64,000 nt of DNA, taken from Pseudomonas entomophila (GTDB lineage: Bacteria; Pseudomonadota; Gammaproteobacteria; Pseudomonadales; Pseudomonadaceae). The notes under the pieces are model-generated. The model saw only the letters and a list, made by a program, of their open reading frames with translations. It was not told the DNA's origin and made no database searches. The stretch is from positions 434,001 through 498,000 of the forward strand of contig NZ_CP063832.1 of NCBI RefSeq assembly GCF_023277925.1. Direction: 5' to 3'. Shown here one piece after another: positions 35,730 to 44,002 of this stretch (its first letter is position 1; the number at the start of each line of letters is the position of its first letter). A program made the position numbers and the translations under genes.

Positions 35730-36802
35730 CGCCGCCTCCTCAGGCGCAGGCGCTTCAGGCGCTGGCGCCATTCCGGGTGGGGCTGCAGGAAGCTGGGTTT
35801 GCGCAACTGGCGCAGCAGCAGGTTGTCGGGCCATTGCACCGCCACCACCAGCAGCACGCTGAGCAGCAGTGCCAGCCCCAGGGGCCAGGCGTACAGTTCG
35901 GTGGCGGTACGCGCCTGGGTGGGCTGCTGAGCCACCGGTTCCAGCTGGTCGAGGGTGTCGCCGATGGCGTTGAGCTCGGCGCCGTCATGGGCGCGGAAGT
36001 AGGTGCCGTGGGTGATGCCGGCGATCTCCTTGAGCGAGGCTTCGTCCAGGTCGAGGCTCGGGTTCAGCCCGAGCAGGCCGGGGGTGCCGCTGGCCTCGGG
36101 GTTGGCGCCGATGCCGATGGTGTAGATGCGCACGCCTTCCTGGGCGGCCAGGCGCGCGGCGGTCAACGGGTGGATCTGCCCGCCGTTGTTGGCGCCGTCG
36201 GTGATCAGGATCAGCACCCGGCTCTGCGCCGGGCGCTGGCGCAGGCGCTTGACCGCCAGGCCAATGGCGTCGCCGATGGCGGTGTTCTTGCCGGCGATGC
36301 CGATCTGCGCCTCGTCGAGGAAGGTGCGTACGGTGCGCCGGTCGAAGGTCAGCGGCGCCTGCAGGTAGGCCTGGCTGCCGAACAGGATCAGCCCGACCCG
36401 GTCGCCCTGGCGGTCCTGCAGGAAGTCGCCCATCAGCGCCTTGACCAGGTCCAGGCGGCTGATTTCGTCGCCCTGCCACTGCATGTCGGGGAAGTCCATG
36501 GAGCCGGACACATCCACCGCCACCAGCAGGTCGCGGCCGCTGGCCGACACCGGCACCGGGTCGCCCAGCCATTGCGGGCGGGCGGCGGCCAGCAGCAGGA
36601 GCAACCAGATCAGTGCGAACGGCGCCTGCTGGCGCCAGGTCGGCAGGTTCAGGCGCGCGCGGCGCCCGGCCAAGCCTTCGAGCTCGTCGAGGAAGCCCAC
36701 CTTGAGCACCGGTTCGCCGCTGTCGGCGGCCGGCAGCAGCAGGCGCATCAGCCAGGGTAGCGGCAGCAGCGCGAAGATCCACGGCCAGGCCAGTTCAAAC
36801 AT
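35726..36802 (-). CDS. VWA domain protein (BatA-like)
   Basis: A 358-aa inner-membrane protein with helices near residues 5-25 and 62-78, a VWA domain (~85-290) with an intact MIDAS (VDVSGSMD) and the later Thr/Asp positions (NTAIGDAI, ITDGANNGG), and a C-terminal helix near 310. It should bind a divalent cation and protein partners. The operon's AAA+ MoxR ATPase is thought to remodel or load such VWA proteins. Four-base overlap with the next gene and eight-base overlap with the DUF4381 gene. Confidence 0.92.
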   Translation of the reverse strand: MFELAWPWIFALLPLPWLMRLLLPAADSGEPVLKVGFLDELEGLAGRRARLNLPTWRQQAPFALIWLLLLLAAARPQWLGDPVPVSASGRDLLVAVDVSGSMDFPDMQWQGDEISRLDLVKALMGDFLQDRQGDRVGLILFGSQAYLQAPLTFDRRTVRTFLDEAQIGIAGKNTAIGDAIGLAVKRLRQRPAQSRVLILITDGANNGGQIHPLTAARLAAQEGVRIYTIGIGANPEASGTPGLLGLNPSLDLDEASLKEIAGITHGTYFRAHDGAELNAIGDTLDQLEPVAQQPTQARTATELYAWPLGLALLLSVLLVVAVQWPDNLLLRQLRKPSFLQPHPEWRQRLKRLRLRRRR

Positions 36803-37289
36803 GCTTGCGGATCCAGGTTTCGACCGCCTGGGCGAGCCCGGCGATGGCCTTGTCGTCGAGCTTGCACTCGGGTTTGTAGGCGCCTTCGACCAGTACCATC
36901 CAACGGGTCAGGCCGGCAGCCGGGCAGCGGTTGTCGAGAAACGCCAGCCACTGGCGGCCGTTCAGCGTATGGCTGTTGGCGCCGGGGTAGTGGATGCGGC
37001 ACAGGCGCTTGAGCAGGGCGTTGATCTGCTGCAACCAGGCGCCGGCCGGGGCGCCGTCGTAGGGGCGCGGCAGGCGCGCCAGCTCGGCGAGGGCTTCGAT
37101 GCGCAGCGGGTCCAGCGGTTGCTCGGCCCGCACCATTTTGCGCTTGCCTGGGCGCCAGCGGCGCAGGCGCCATGCTCCCCACGCCAGCAGCGGCAGCAGG
37201 GCGAGCAGCAGCCACCAGCCGGGCGCCGGGGGCCAGAGGCCGATGGCGGGCGGAGCGACCAGCGGTTGCAACTGATCCAGCGGGCTCAT
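36795..37289 (-). CDS. DUF4381 family membrane protein
   Basis: A 164-aa protein with one helix near residues 20-40 (GWWLLLALLPLLAWGAWRL) and a basic soluble C-terminal part. DUF4381 proteins lie between DUF58 and VWA genes in MoxR operons. The ATG at 37289 overlaps the DUF58 stop (ATGA). A longer frame to 37565 lies inside the DUF58 gene and is rejected. Function unknown beyond the complex. Confidence 0.88.
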   Translation of the reverse strand: MSPLDQLQPLVAPPAIGLWPPAPGWWLLLALLPLLAWGAWRLRRWRPGKRKMVRAEQPLDPLRIEALAELARLPRPYDGAPAGAWLQQINALLKRLCRIHYPGANSHTLNGRQWLAFLDNRCPAAGLTRWMVLVEGAYKPECKLDDKAIAGLAQAVETWIRKHV

Positions 37290-38230
37290 TTGGTGTTCCC
37301 CGGGCGCTGGGCGTTCAGGTACTCGCGCAGTTGCTCGATCATCTCGCTCTGGGTGCTCAGCGGCATCAGCACCACGCGCAGCTTCTGCGCCAGCAGCTCC
37401 CAGCGCTCGATGCGCGCCTCTGCCTGCTGACGGTAGGCCTGGCGCAGGTTGGCGTCCAGGGTGTCGAGTTCCAGTTGCGCGCTGCGCTGGGCGAAGCGCA
37501 GCAGGCCGGCGGCGGGCAGGGCGTGGTCGAGCGGGTCGCTGACCGGCATCAGCAGCACGTCGCAATGGCGCGACAGCATCGCCAGGTGCTGCTCGACGCT
37601 GGCACTGAGGGCGCGCTCATCGCAGATGACGATGGCCAGGCTGCCCGGGCGCAGCACCTCCCGCGCCCGGCGCAGGGCCAGGCCGAGGCTGTCGGGGTGC
37701 GGCACCGCTTCGGTGTGCAGCCCCTGGTTGACCTTGGCCAGGCGGTTGAGCAACTGCAGCAGGCTCTGCTTGCTGCGCCGCGGCTTGACCTCGTGGTGCT
37801 CGTTGTCGCCGAACACCAGGCCGCCGATGCGATCGTTGTGGCCCAGCGCGGCCCAGCCGAACAGCGCTGCGGCCTGGGCCGCGAGCACCGACTTGAACAG
37901 CAGCCCCGAACCGAAGAACAGCCGCTGGCTCTGCTCGACCATGATGAAGATCGGCCGCTCGCGTTCTTCGTGGAATAGCTTGGTGTGGGGTTCCTGGGTG
38001 CGCGCGGTGACGCGCCAGTCGATGTTGCGCACATCGTCGCCGGCCTGGTAGACCCGCACCTGGTCGAAGTCCACCCCGCGCCCGCGCAGCTTGGAGTGGT
38101 GCAGGCCCACCAGCGGGCTGCGCTGGCCGGGGCGGGAGAACAGCTGGATCTCGCGCACGCGGTGACGCATGTCGATCAGCTCGGACAGGCCGATGCGGAT
38201 GCCGTGCTCGGCCAGGTGTGTGATGGGCAT
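37286..38230 (-). CDS. DUF58 domain protein
   Basis: A 314-aa soluble protein with the DUF58 signature 'SGRGVDFDQVRVYQAGDDVRNIDWRVTAR'-type region (near residues 50-80; the conserved Y-x-GDD-x-R-x-IDW is visible) and a degenerate VWA-like fold after it. DUF58 proteins always come with MoxR ATPases and are their likely partners. Five bp separate it from the moxR stop; it overlaps the DUF4381 gene by four bases. Confidence 0.92.
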   Translation of the reverse strand: MPITHLAEHGIRIGLSELIDMRHRVREIQLFSRPGQRSPLVGLHHSKLRGRGVDFDQVRVYQAGDDVRNIDWRVTARTQEPHTKLFHEERERPIFIMVEQSQRLFFGSGLLFKSVLAAQAAALFGWAALGHNDRIGGLVFGDNEHHEVKPRRSKQSLLQLLNRLAKVNQGLHTEAVPHPDSLGLALRRAREVLRPGSLAIVICDERALSASVEQHLAMLSRHCDVLLMPVSDPLDHALPAAGLLRFAQRSAQLELDTLDANLRQAYRQQAEARIERWELLAQKLRVVLMPLSTQSEMIEQLREYLNAQRPGNTK

Positions 38231-38235
38231 GTCGG

Positions 38236-39195
<960 letters not shown>

Positions 39196-39514
39196 CGTCG
39201 ACGGTTCCTGGGAATGAGCCGGCGCAAACGGGTGGAAGCGACTGCCGGGCAAGGGCTGATACTTTAATCCATCCGGGGGGGCGGGGACCAATGGAGGTTT
39301 GCAAAAATCGTGTAAAGCAGGGGAGGGGGTGGTCTGGGAGGGGCGCAGTGGTTGGCGGGTGTTCGGCGAGAGCCTTGCAGCGCCCTTCAGATCGTGCGCC
39401 GCCCGCGCGGCGCATCGCGGATGAATCCGCTCCTAAGTCTGTTGCAACGTGCCGCACCTGTCAGGCCATGGTTGCCTGCCGAAATATCGCGTCGTACAAA
39501 CAAGGCGAACAACC

Positions 39515-39665
39515 ATGGCCTATCAGGCCGTGCACGCCCTAGCCCAGGTCACCGGCCACGATCCTGATGATGGTGTCGATCCACGAAGTCGAATCGCTGC
39601 GCGTGTTGCTTGAATCGGCGTTGATCCAGGTGCAGATGTCGGCGCAGCCGCAGGTACTGCACTAG
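39515..39665 (+). pseudogene. Possible frameshifted small gene
   Basis: ATG 39515 opens a frame beginning MAYQAVHALAQVTGHDP that stops at 39613, while ATG 39567 in another frame opens MMVSIHEVESLRVLLESAL and stops at 39665. The second has an amphipathic, protein-like look. One frameshift near 39560-39570 would join them in a ~50-residue protein. This may be a decayed gene or two chance frames. Confidence 0.25.
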
Positions 39666-39681
39666 GCCCTGGCTGGCCCTG

Positions 39682-39748
39682 TTCGCCGGCAAGCCGGCTC
39701 CTAAGAGGGGGCTGCGATTCACCTGTAGGAGCCAGCCTTACTGGCGAA
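39682..39748. repeat. REP-like inverted repeat
   Basis: TTCGCCGGCAAGCCGGCTCC and TAGGAGCCAGCCTTACTGGCGAA are imperfect inverted arms around AAGAGGGGGCTGCGATTCACC. Same class as 51657-51741. Confidence 0.75.
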
Positions 39749-39931
39749 AGGGCCTGCCCAGGCCCCACCACTCCCCGGCGGGATACTCGGTTAGTACTCC
39801 AGTCAGAGAGTTGTTTTTATCCGTTTCTCTGCATCGGCTAGCGCGAAAAATACTATTGATGGAAATAGGCTTTCTAATCCAGTGAGAACCCAAATCGATT
39901 TCATAGTGGTTTTTTGGAGGGTTGTTGGACT

Positions 39932-39967
39932 AAAAGCGCCGAGCGAGGATTGCTCTTCGTTCGGCGC
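39932..39967 (-). terminator. Terminator of the immunity-like gene operon
   Basis: Read on the minus strand, GCGCCGAACGAAGAGC pairs with GCTCGGCGC-side sequence (arms 39936-39946 and ~39957-39967, one G-T wobble) and runs into TTTTAG. It lies about 20 bp after the stop of the gene at 39986. Confidence 0.7.
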
Positions 39968-39985
39968 ATATGATGTGAAATCTTG

Positions 39986-40324
39986 TTATCCTTTATTGCT
40001 TTGGAATAAGTCTATGTAAGTATCATTGTCATAGTAGTAAACAAATGCATCTGCTAATTCGAAAGCGTTCGCCCGTGGTCGTTGTGCTTTGGCATTTTCG
40101 ATAATGCTTTGTATGATATCGATGCCGAGCGCATAATACAGGTCATTGTCCAGTGCGAATTTTGGCCTGTCAGGGTTCGGCTCGTTTTCGAAGTCATCGG
40201 GATCAAGTGCGGCACAAAGTGTATCCTTGTTCCAAGGGGCTCCATGAGGCATGTAAAGCGCGAAGTCCCACGGTTGGTTGTCGATGTCTGCAAGCACGGA
40301 TTCGAGTGTTTTGAGCTTCATCAT
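39986..40324 (-). CDS. Small acidic protein, probable immunity protein (DUF7716-like)
   Basis: A 112-aa acidic soluble protein beginning MMKLKTLESVLADIDNQPW. From memory it resembles proteins labelled DUF7716, which occur beside polymorphic toxin genes; this is not checked. Base composition is much more AT-rich than the core genes, as is common for toxin/immunity cassettes. The gene lies downstream of the truncated rhs gene on the same strand. Its start codon touches the CTAG end of the inverted-repeat element at 40325-40427, whose end supplies AGGA six bases before the ATG. Immunity function is inferred from position, size and acidity. Confidence 0.65.
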   Translation of the reverse strand: MMKLKTLESVLADIDNQPWDFALYMPHGAPWNKDTLCAALDPDDFENEPNPDRPKFALDNDLYYALGIDIIQSIIENAKAQRPRANAFELADAFVYYYDNDTYIDLFQSNKG

Positions 40325-40427
40325 CTAGTGTCCTGTCTCGAAATGCGTTATCTTTTGGCGAGTGGCTTTGGTGTTCGGCCAAGGCGCCACCAAAAGTGAA
40401 CAGCTTATTTCCGAGACAGGAAACTAG
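40325..40427. mobile_element. MITE-like element with terminal inverted repeats and CTAG flanks
   Basis: A ~95-bp non-coding segment with near-perfect ends: TGTCCTGTCTCGAAAT on the left and, read from the right, TTTCCTGTCTCGGAAAT. Both ends are bordered by CTAG (40325-40328 and 40424-40427), which would fit a 4-bp target duplication of the YTAR kind made by IS5-type elements. The inside holds a smaller CTTTTGG/CCAAAAG stem. No transposase is present. It may be a MITE, or a conserved hairpin between two cassette genes. Confidence 0.55.
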
Positions 40428-40466
40428 CCAGAAAAAACGCCTCCCAAAAAATTAATTTGAGCTTGA

Positions 40467-40922
40467 CTACAAATTAGTCAAATGCTTTAGGATGCCCGGG
40501 TATTCAGACGAAAATTCTTTCGATTTTATAAATGAAGTTGCAATTTTTCTTTCGTTGTCTGGTGATTTTTTTATATATTCAAGTAGTAGTTCAAAGTCGC
40601 CGTAATCAAGTTCAATGCCGACTAAGGTTGTTGCCCATTCTTTATTTGGGGCTCGTTTGATTATGCCATCAAGCGCTGCGATTAAAGCCGGGTAGAAGAT
40701 GCGGCGATCAGCTGCCTCAAGTATATTTCGGGTGCGTTCCTGAATGCCGAAGTCATCGGCGTCAGAGAATGTCTGAAGAAGCGCTAATGCTACTTCGTAG
40801 CTCATATGCTCTTCGGCTTCACTTAGCAGAGTCAGGAATTTCTCATCATCCCCCTCGTTTTCGAATTTTTCACATGTGTGCAATCGTGTGCGCCAGTGAT
40901 CAAAATTAAAAGTCATTGTCAT
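40467..40922 (-). CDS. Probable immunity protein, unrecognised family
   Basis: A 151-aa acidic, all-alpha-looking protein starting MTMTFNFDHWRTRLH. Repeated helix pairs (for example ALALLQTFSDADDFGIQ and TTLVGIELDYGDFELLLEYI) look HEAT- or TPR-like and recall Imm30-type immunity proteins, but I cannot assign it. It lies 9 bp after the truncated rhs gene on the same strand and is visibly AT-rich. The position directly behind the toxin C-terminus is the usual place of the cognate immunity gene. ATG 40922 is taken as the start; ATG 40916 is an option. Confidence 0.65.
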   Translation of the reverse strand: MTMTFNFDHWRTRLHTCEKFENEGDDEKFLTLLSEAEEHMSYEVALALLQTFSDADDFGIQERTRNILEAADRRIFYPALIAALDGIIKRAPNKEWATTLVGIELDYGDFELLLEYIKKSPDNERKIATSFIKSKEFSSEYPGILKHLTNL

Positions 40923-40931
40923 TTCGCATTC

Positions 40932-42359
40932 TCACTTTGTCAGCATTTTCTGACACTTTGCATATGCAAGCATCTCTCGCATTGCGACATTGTACCGGCG
41001 CGGATCTCCAGCGTTACGTGCTACCAGGCTGAGGTACTCGATCGGGTCATAGTGCGGCTTACCGACCTTGGGCAGCGGGTAGTCGTGGCTGCGGCCGTCG
41101 CTGTCGTGGAACACCACGCCCTTGTCCACGACATCGAGGCAGGTGGTGAACTCGGTGATCCAGCGGGCGCCGAGGCTGCCGTCGTCCAGCTTGGCCAGCC
41201 GCGAGTTGTACACCCGCGTCCAGTTGACCGGGAACGGCCCGGACAGCGCGAAATCCTGGTGGGCCAGCGTCTCGTCACCGAGCACATGGCCGATGCTGAA
41301 GCCGGTGCAGGCGCAGGGGCCGTTCTTCTCGGGCTTGGGCTGCTTGTTGGCGCGGACCTGGCTGCGTACCACCTCGGTCGGCCCTTCCGCATGAACATGC
41401 CGGGCCTGATGAGTAACGCCGGGGCGGATGGCGACGGCCATGCCCGGGCGGCGCGGGTTGGCCAGCACGGTCTCGAGCAGGCGGGTCAGCAGCCAGGCGA
41501 TGCTGTTTTCCATACCAGCGCTGCCCAGCGCTTCCAGGCGCCGGGGCACGACCTTGGCCAGGTCTTCGAGGGTGCGGATCAGTGGCCCGAGCAGAGTGTC
41601 CAGCTCGCCCTTGAAGTGGCGGGCGACGCTGTTGTAACCGTCCTTGAGGCTGCCCTCGGTGGCGTTGGCCAGGGCCGACAGGGCCAGGCGCCAGGCGTCG
41701 GTCTCCAAGGCTGAGTCGTACAGCGCCACCTGGGCCATCTGCGCGCGGGCCAGGCGGTGGCTGCTGGCGGCATCCAGCTTGCCACGGGCGGCGGCGGCAA
41801 GGGTCTTGGCCAAGGAAGTAAACAACAGGCGTGCGGTGTCGGCAGCGGCACTGAGCATGGCCGGCAGCTGAGCCAGGGCCTCGCGCACGTAATGCTCCAG
41901 GGCACCGCGGATATTGGCGTGCAGGTGGCCGTCGATGATCTCCAGGATCACCGCGCCGATGTGCGCGCCGGGGCGGCGGCGCAGGGTCTGGCGGGTCAGC
42001 TGCAGCACCGGGCGCAGCACCGTGCGGGCCCGGGATAGGCCAGGCGGATAGGGGACGATACCGATCAGGTTGATGCCCAGGCTGACCCACAGCAGCGGGT
42101 CGGGGGAAGGGTTTTCGACCAGTTCGAGGATGTCGATCAGCGCGTCCATGCAGGACAGGGCGTTGGCCATCAGCGGCACACTTTCGGCGGCCTGGCGCAG
42201 CAGTTGCAGGTCGACCAGGCCGTAGCTGATTTCCCGCAGCCAGTGGTCGACGGAAGCGGCGGCGGCGCCGAGGTCTTCGCTGAGGAGAGTGTCGAGGGGA
42301 GCGATGGCGATCTGGATTTCGCGCTCGCTGGGCGCGGGAACGGCGGGTGTAGCAGACAA
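40932..42359 (-). pseudogene. Rhs-type polymorphic toxin, core and toxin domain deleted
   Basis: A 475-aa frame. Residues 1 to ~345 form the Ala/Leu-rich helical N-terminal region typical of pseudomonad Rhs effectors without a PAAR domain. From ~349 (GFSIGHVLGDETLAHQDFALSG) a DUF6531 domain begins, with FPVNWTRVYNSR and VVFHDSDGRSHDYPLP, which normally leads into over 1000 residues of YD repeats. Here it stops at about residue 449 (LSLVARN) and is followed by a 26-residue tail (AGDPRRYNVAM...KMLTK). No YD repeat, core DPxGxx motif or toxin domain remains. The tail runs straight into the immunity gene, so it probably is the far end of the original toxin. Likely non-functional as a toxin. Confidence 0.8.
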
Positions 42360-42498
42360 AGTGAAAGGGCCTTCCTAGGCGGGGGACGTTGAGGTCCCGG
42401 GTGGTCCGTGAGGGCGAAATGATACTAAGGCAGGGGCGGTGCGGCCATGGGGGAAACCCTGAGGTGGGTGTGGGAATGCTGAGGGGGCAGCTGGCCTG

Positions 42499-42584
42499 TG
42501 TAGGAGCGGCTTCAGCCGCGATGCAAGCGGCGCGGTGCCTGACACCCGCTTCGCGGGTGATCGCGGCTGAAGCCGCTCCTACAG
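42499..42584. repeat. REP-type inverted repeat
   Basis: TGTAGGAGCGGCTTCAGCCG and CGGCTGAAGCCGCTCCTACA flank an inner CCCGCTTCGCGGG hairpin. A further partial arm, GCTGTAGGAGCGG, follows at 42599-42611. It separates the rhs remnant from the lhgO operon. Confidence 0.88.
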
Positions 42585-42628
42585 GGACTGTGCCGTTGCT
42601 GTAGGAGCGGAGAGTCTGTAACGGGGGC

Positions 42629-43957
42629 TCAGTTCTTCGCCTTCGAATGCCGCCACCCTTGGTCAAAGCACGCGAACACCACCACCAGCACCCCGGCCAC
42701 CGCCAGGATCAACGCCACGCCATCGGTGGAGTGGGTCGCCGAGCCGGCCACCAGTGCCAGACCACCCAGCGGCGCCAGGCCGCCGGCCACGGCTGTGCCG
42801 ATCTCGCGCCCGGTGCCGAAGCCGGACGAACGTGTCTGGGTCGGGAACTGCCGGCTGAGGAACGACCCCTGCGGGGCGAACATCATCGGCGCCAGGATCC
42901 CGGTGCCCACGGCGATGGCCACGTAGATCAGCGTCGGCTCGCCGGTCGACAGCAGTTGCAGGAACGGGAACGCGAACAGCGCCGACAACACCCCGCCCAG
43001 CATCAACACGGTCTTGCTGCTCCACCTGTCGCACAGCCAGCCGAAGAACGGCACGGCGAAGATCGCCACCAGGCTGGCCAGGGTCACCGACAGTGAGGTG
43101 ACATGGGCCTCGACGCCCTTGAACTGGGTCAGGTACGCCAACGAGAAGGTCTTGAAGATGTAGCTCAGGGCGTTATAGCCCACGGCCACGAAGAACACCA
43201 CGGCCAGGCCCTTGAGGTCGTTCCTGAACAGCAGCTTGAGCGGCGACACCTGCGGCGTGTCGTCGGCCTTGTCCAGCTCCTTGAAGTCCGGGGTCTCGGG
43301 AATGCTCTTGCGCACCCACAGCCCCACGGCCACCAGGACGATGCTGGCGATGAACGGGATGCGCCAGCCACCGGCGAGCAGGAACTCGTTGCCGTTCATG
43401 GTCAGCAGGTACACGGTCAGCGACGACAGCAGCAGGCCCAGGTTCAGCCCCAGCGCCGGCCAGGCACCCTGGCTGCCGCGCTTGCCTTCGCTGGCGTGCT
43501 CGTAGGAGGTCACCGCCGCGCCGGACAGTTCGGCGCCGGCGCCCAGGCCCTGGATGATGCGGATGACCACCAGCAGGATCGGCGCCCAGATGCCAATGGT
43601 GGCGTAACCCGGGATCAACCCGATCAGCGCGGTGCACACGCCCATCATGCAGAAGGTGATCACCAGTACTTGCTTGCGCCCGAAACGGTCGCCCAGGTAG
43701 CCGAACAGCACGCCGCCGAAGGGGCGGGCGATGAAGCCGATGGCGAAGGTGGAGAACGCCAGCAGCGAGGCCACCGCCGGGTTGCTCGGGTCGAAGAAGA
43801 TCTTCGAGAAGACGATCGCTGCCATGGTGGCGTAGAGGTAGAAGTCGTACCACTCCAGCATCGAGCCGAAGATGGTCGCCGCCGCCACCTTGCGCAGGCG
43901 CTTGCGTTGTTGTTCGGGCGTTTCGGTCGCGGCCAGGGCCGCCTCGTGTACCGACAT
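42629..43957 (-). CDS. MHS-family MFS transporter
   Basis: A 442-aa, 12-helix transporter of the metabolite:H+ symporter family (relatives: ShiA, ProP, KgtP). The start 'FGSMLEWYDFYLYATMAAIVF' region and the loop motif GYLGDRFGRKQVL are hallmarks. It lies 45 bp downstream of lhgO on the same strand, so it probably imports a substrate of that operon, such as 2-hydroxyglutarate, 2-oxoglutarate or a precursor. The substrate is inferred from context only. Confidence 0.9.
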   Translation of the reverse strand: MSVHEAALAATETPEQQRKRLRKVAAATIFGSMLEWYDFYLYATMAAIVFSKIFFDPSNPAVASLLAFSTFAIGFIARPFGGVLFGYLGDRFGRKQVLVITFCMMGVCTALIGLIPGYATIGIWAPILLVVIRIIQGLGAGAELSGAAVTSYEHASEGKRGSQGAWPALGLNLGLLLSSLTVYLLTMNGNEFLLAGGWRIPFIASIVLVAVGLWVRKSIPETPDFKELDKADDTPQVSPLKLLFRNDLKGLAVVFFVAVGYNALSYIFKTFSLAYLTQFKGVEAHVTSLSVTLASLVAIFAVPFFGWLCDRWSSKTVLMLGGVLSALFAFPFLQLLSTGEPTLIYVAIAVGTGILAPMMFAPQGSFLSRQFPTQTRSSGFGTGREIGTAVAGGLAPLGGLALVAGSATHSTDGVALILAVAGVLVVVFACFDQGWRHSKAKN

Positions 43958-44002
43958 CGTAGTTTTCCTTATTGTCTTTGTAGTTGTGGGTGCAGCGGAT
44001 GT

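Larger units (their letters stand above)
39196..39985. other. Gene-poor region between the MoxR operon and the accessory patch
   Basis: About 790 bp without a confident gene. It should hold the MoxR promoter (upstream of 39195), a possible broken small gene at 39515-39665, a REP-like repeat at 39682-39748, and then, from about 39790, a sharp fall in GC content that marks the accessory patch, ending with a terminator at 39932-39967. No tRNA or integrase is seen at the border. Confidence 0.7.

Noticed and set aside
41275..42666. A 463-codon frame overlapping the rhs remnant on the same strand
   Set aside because: Arg/Pro-rich composition with no domain; the other frame has the DUF6531 motifs.
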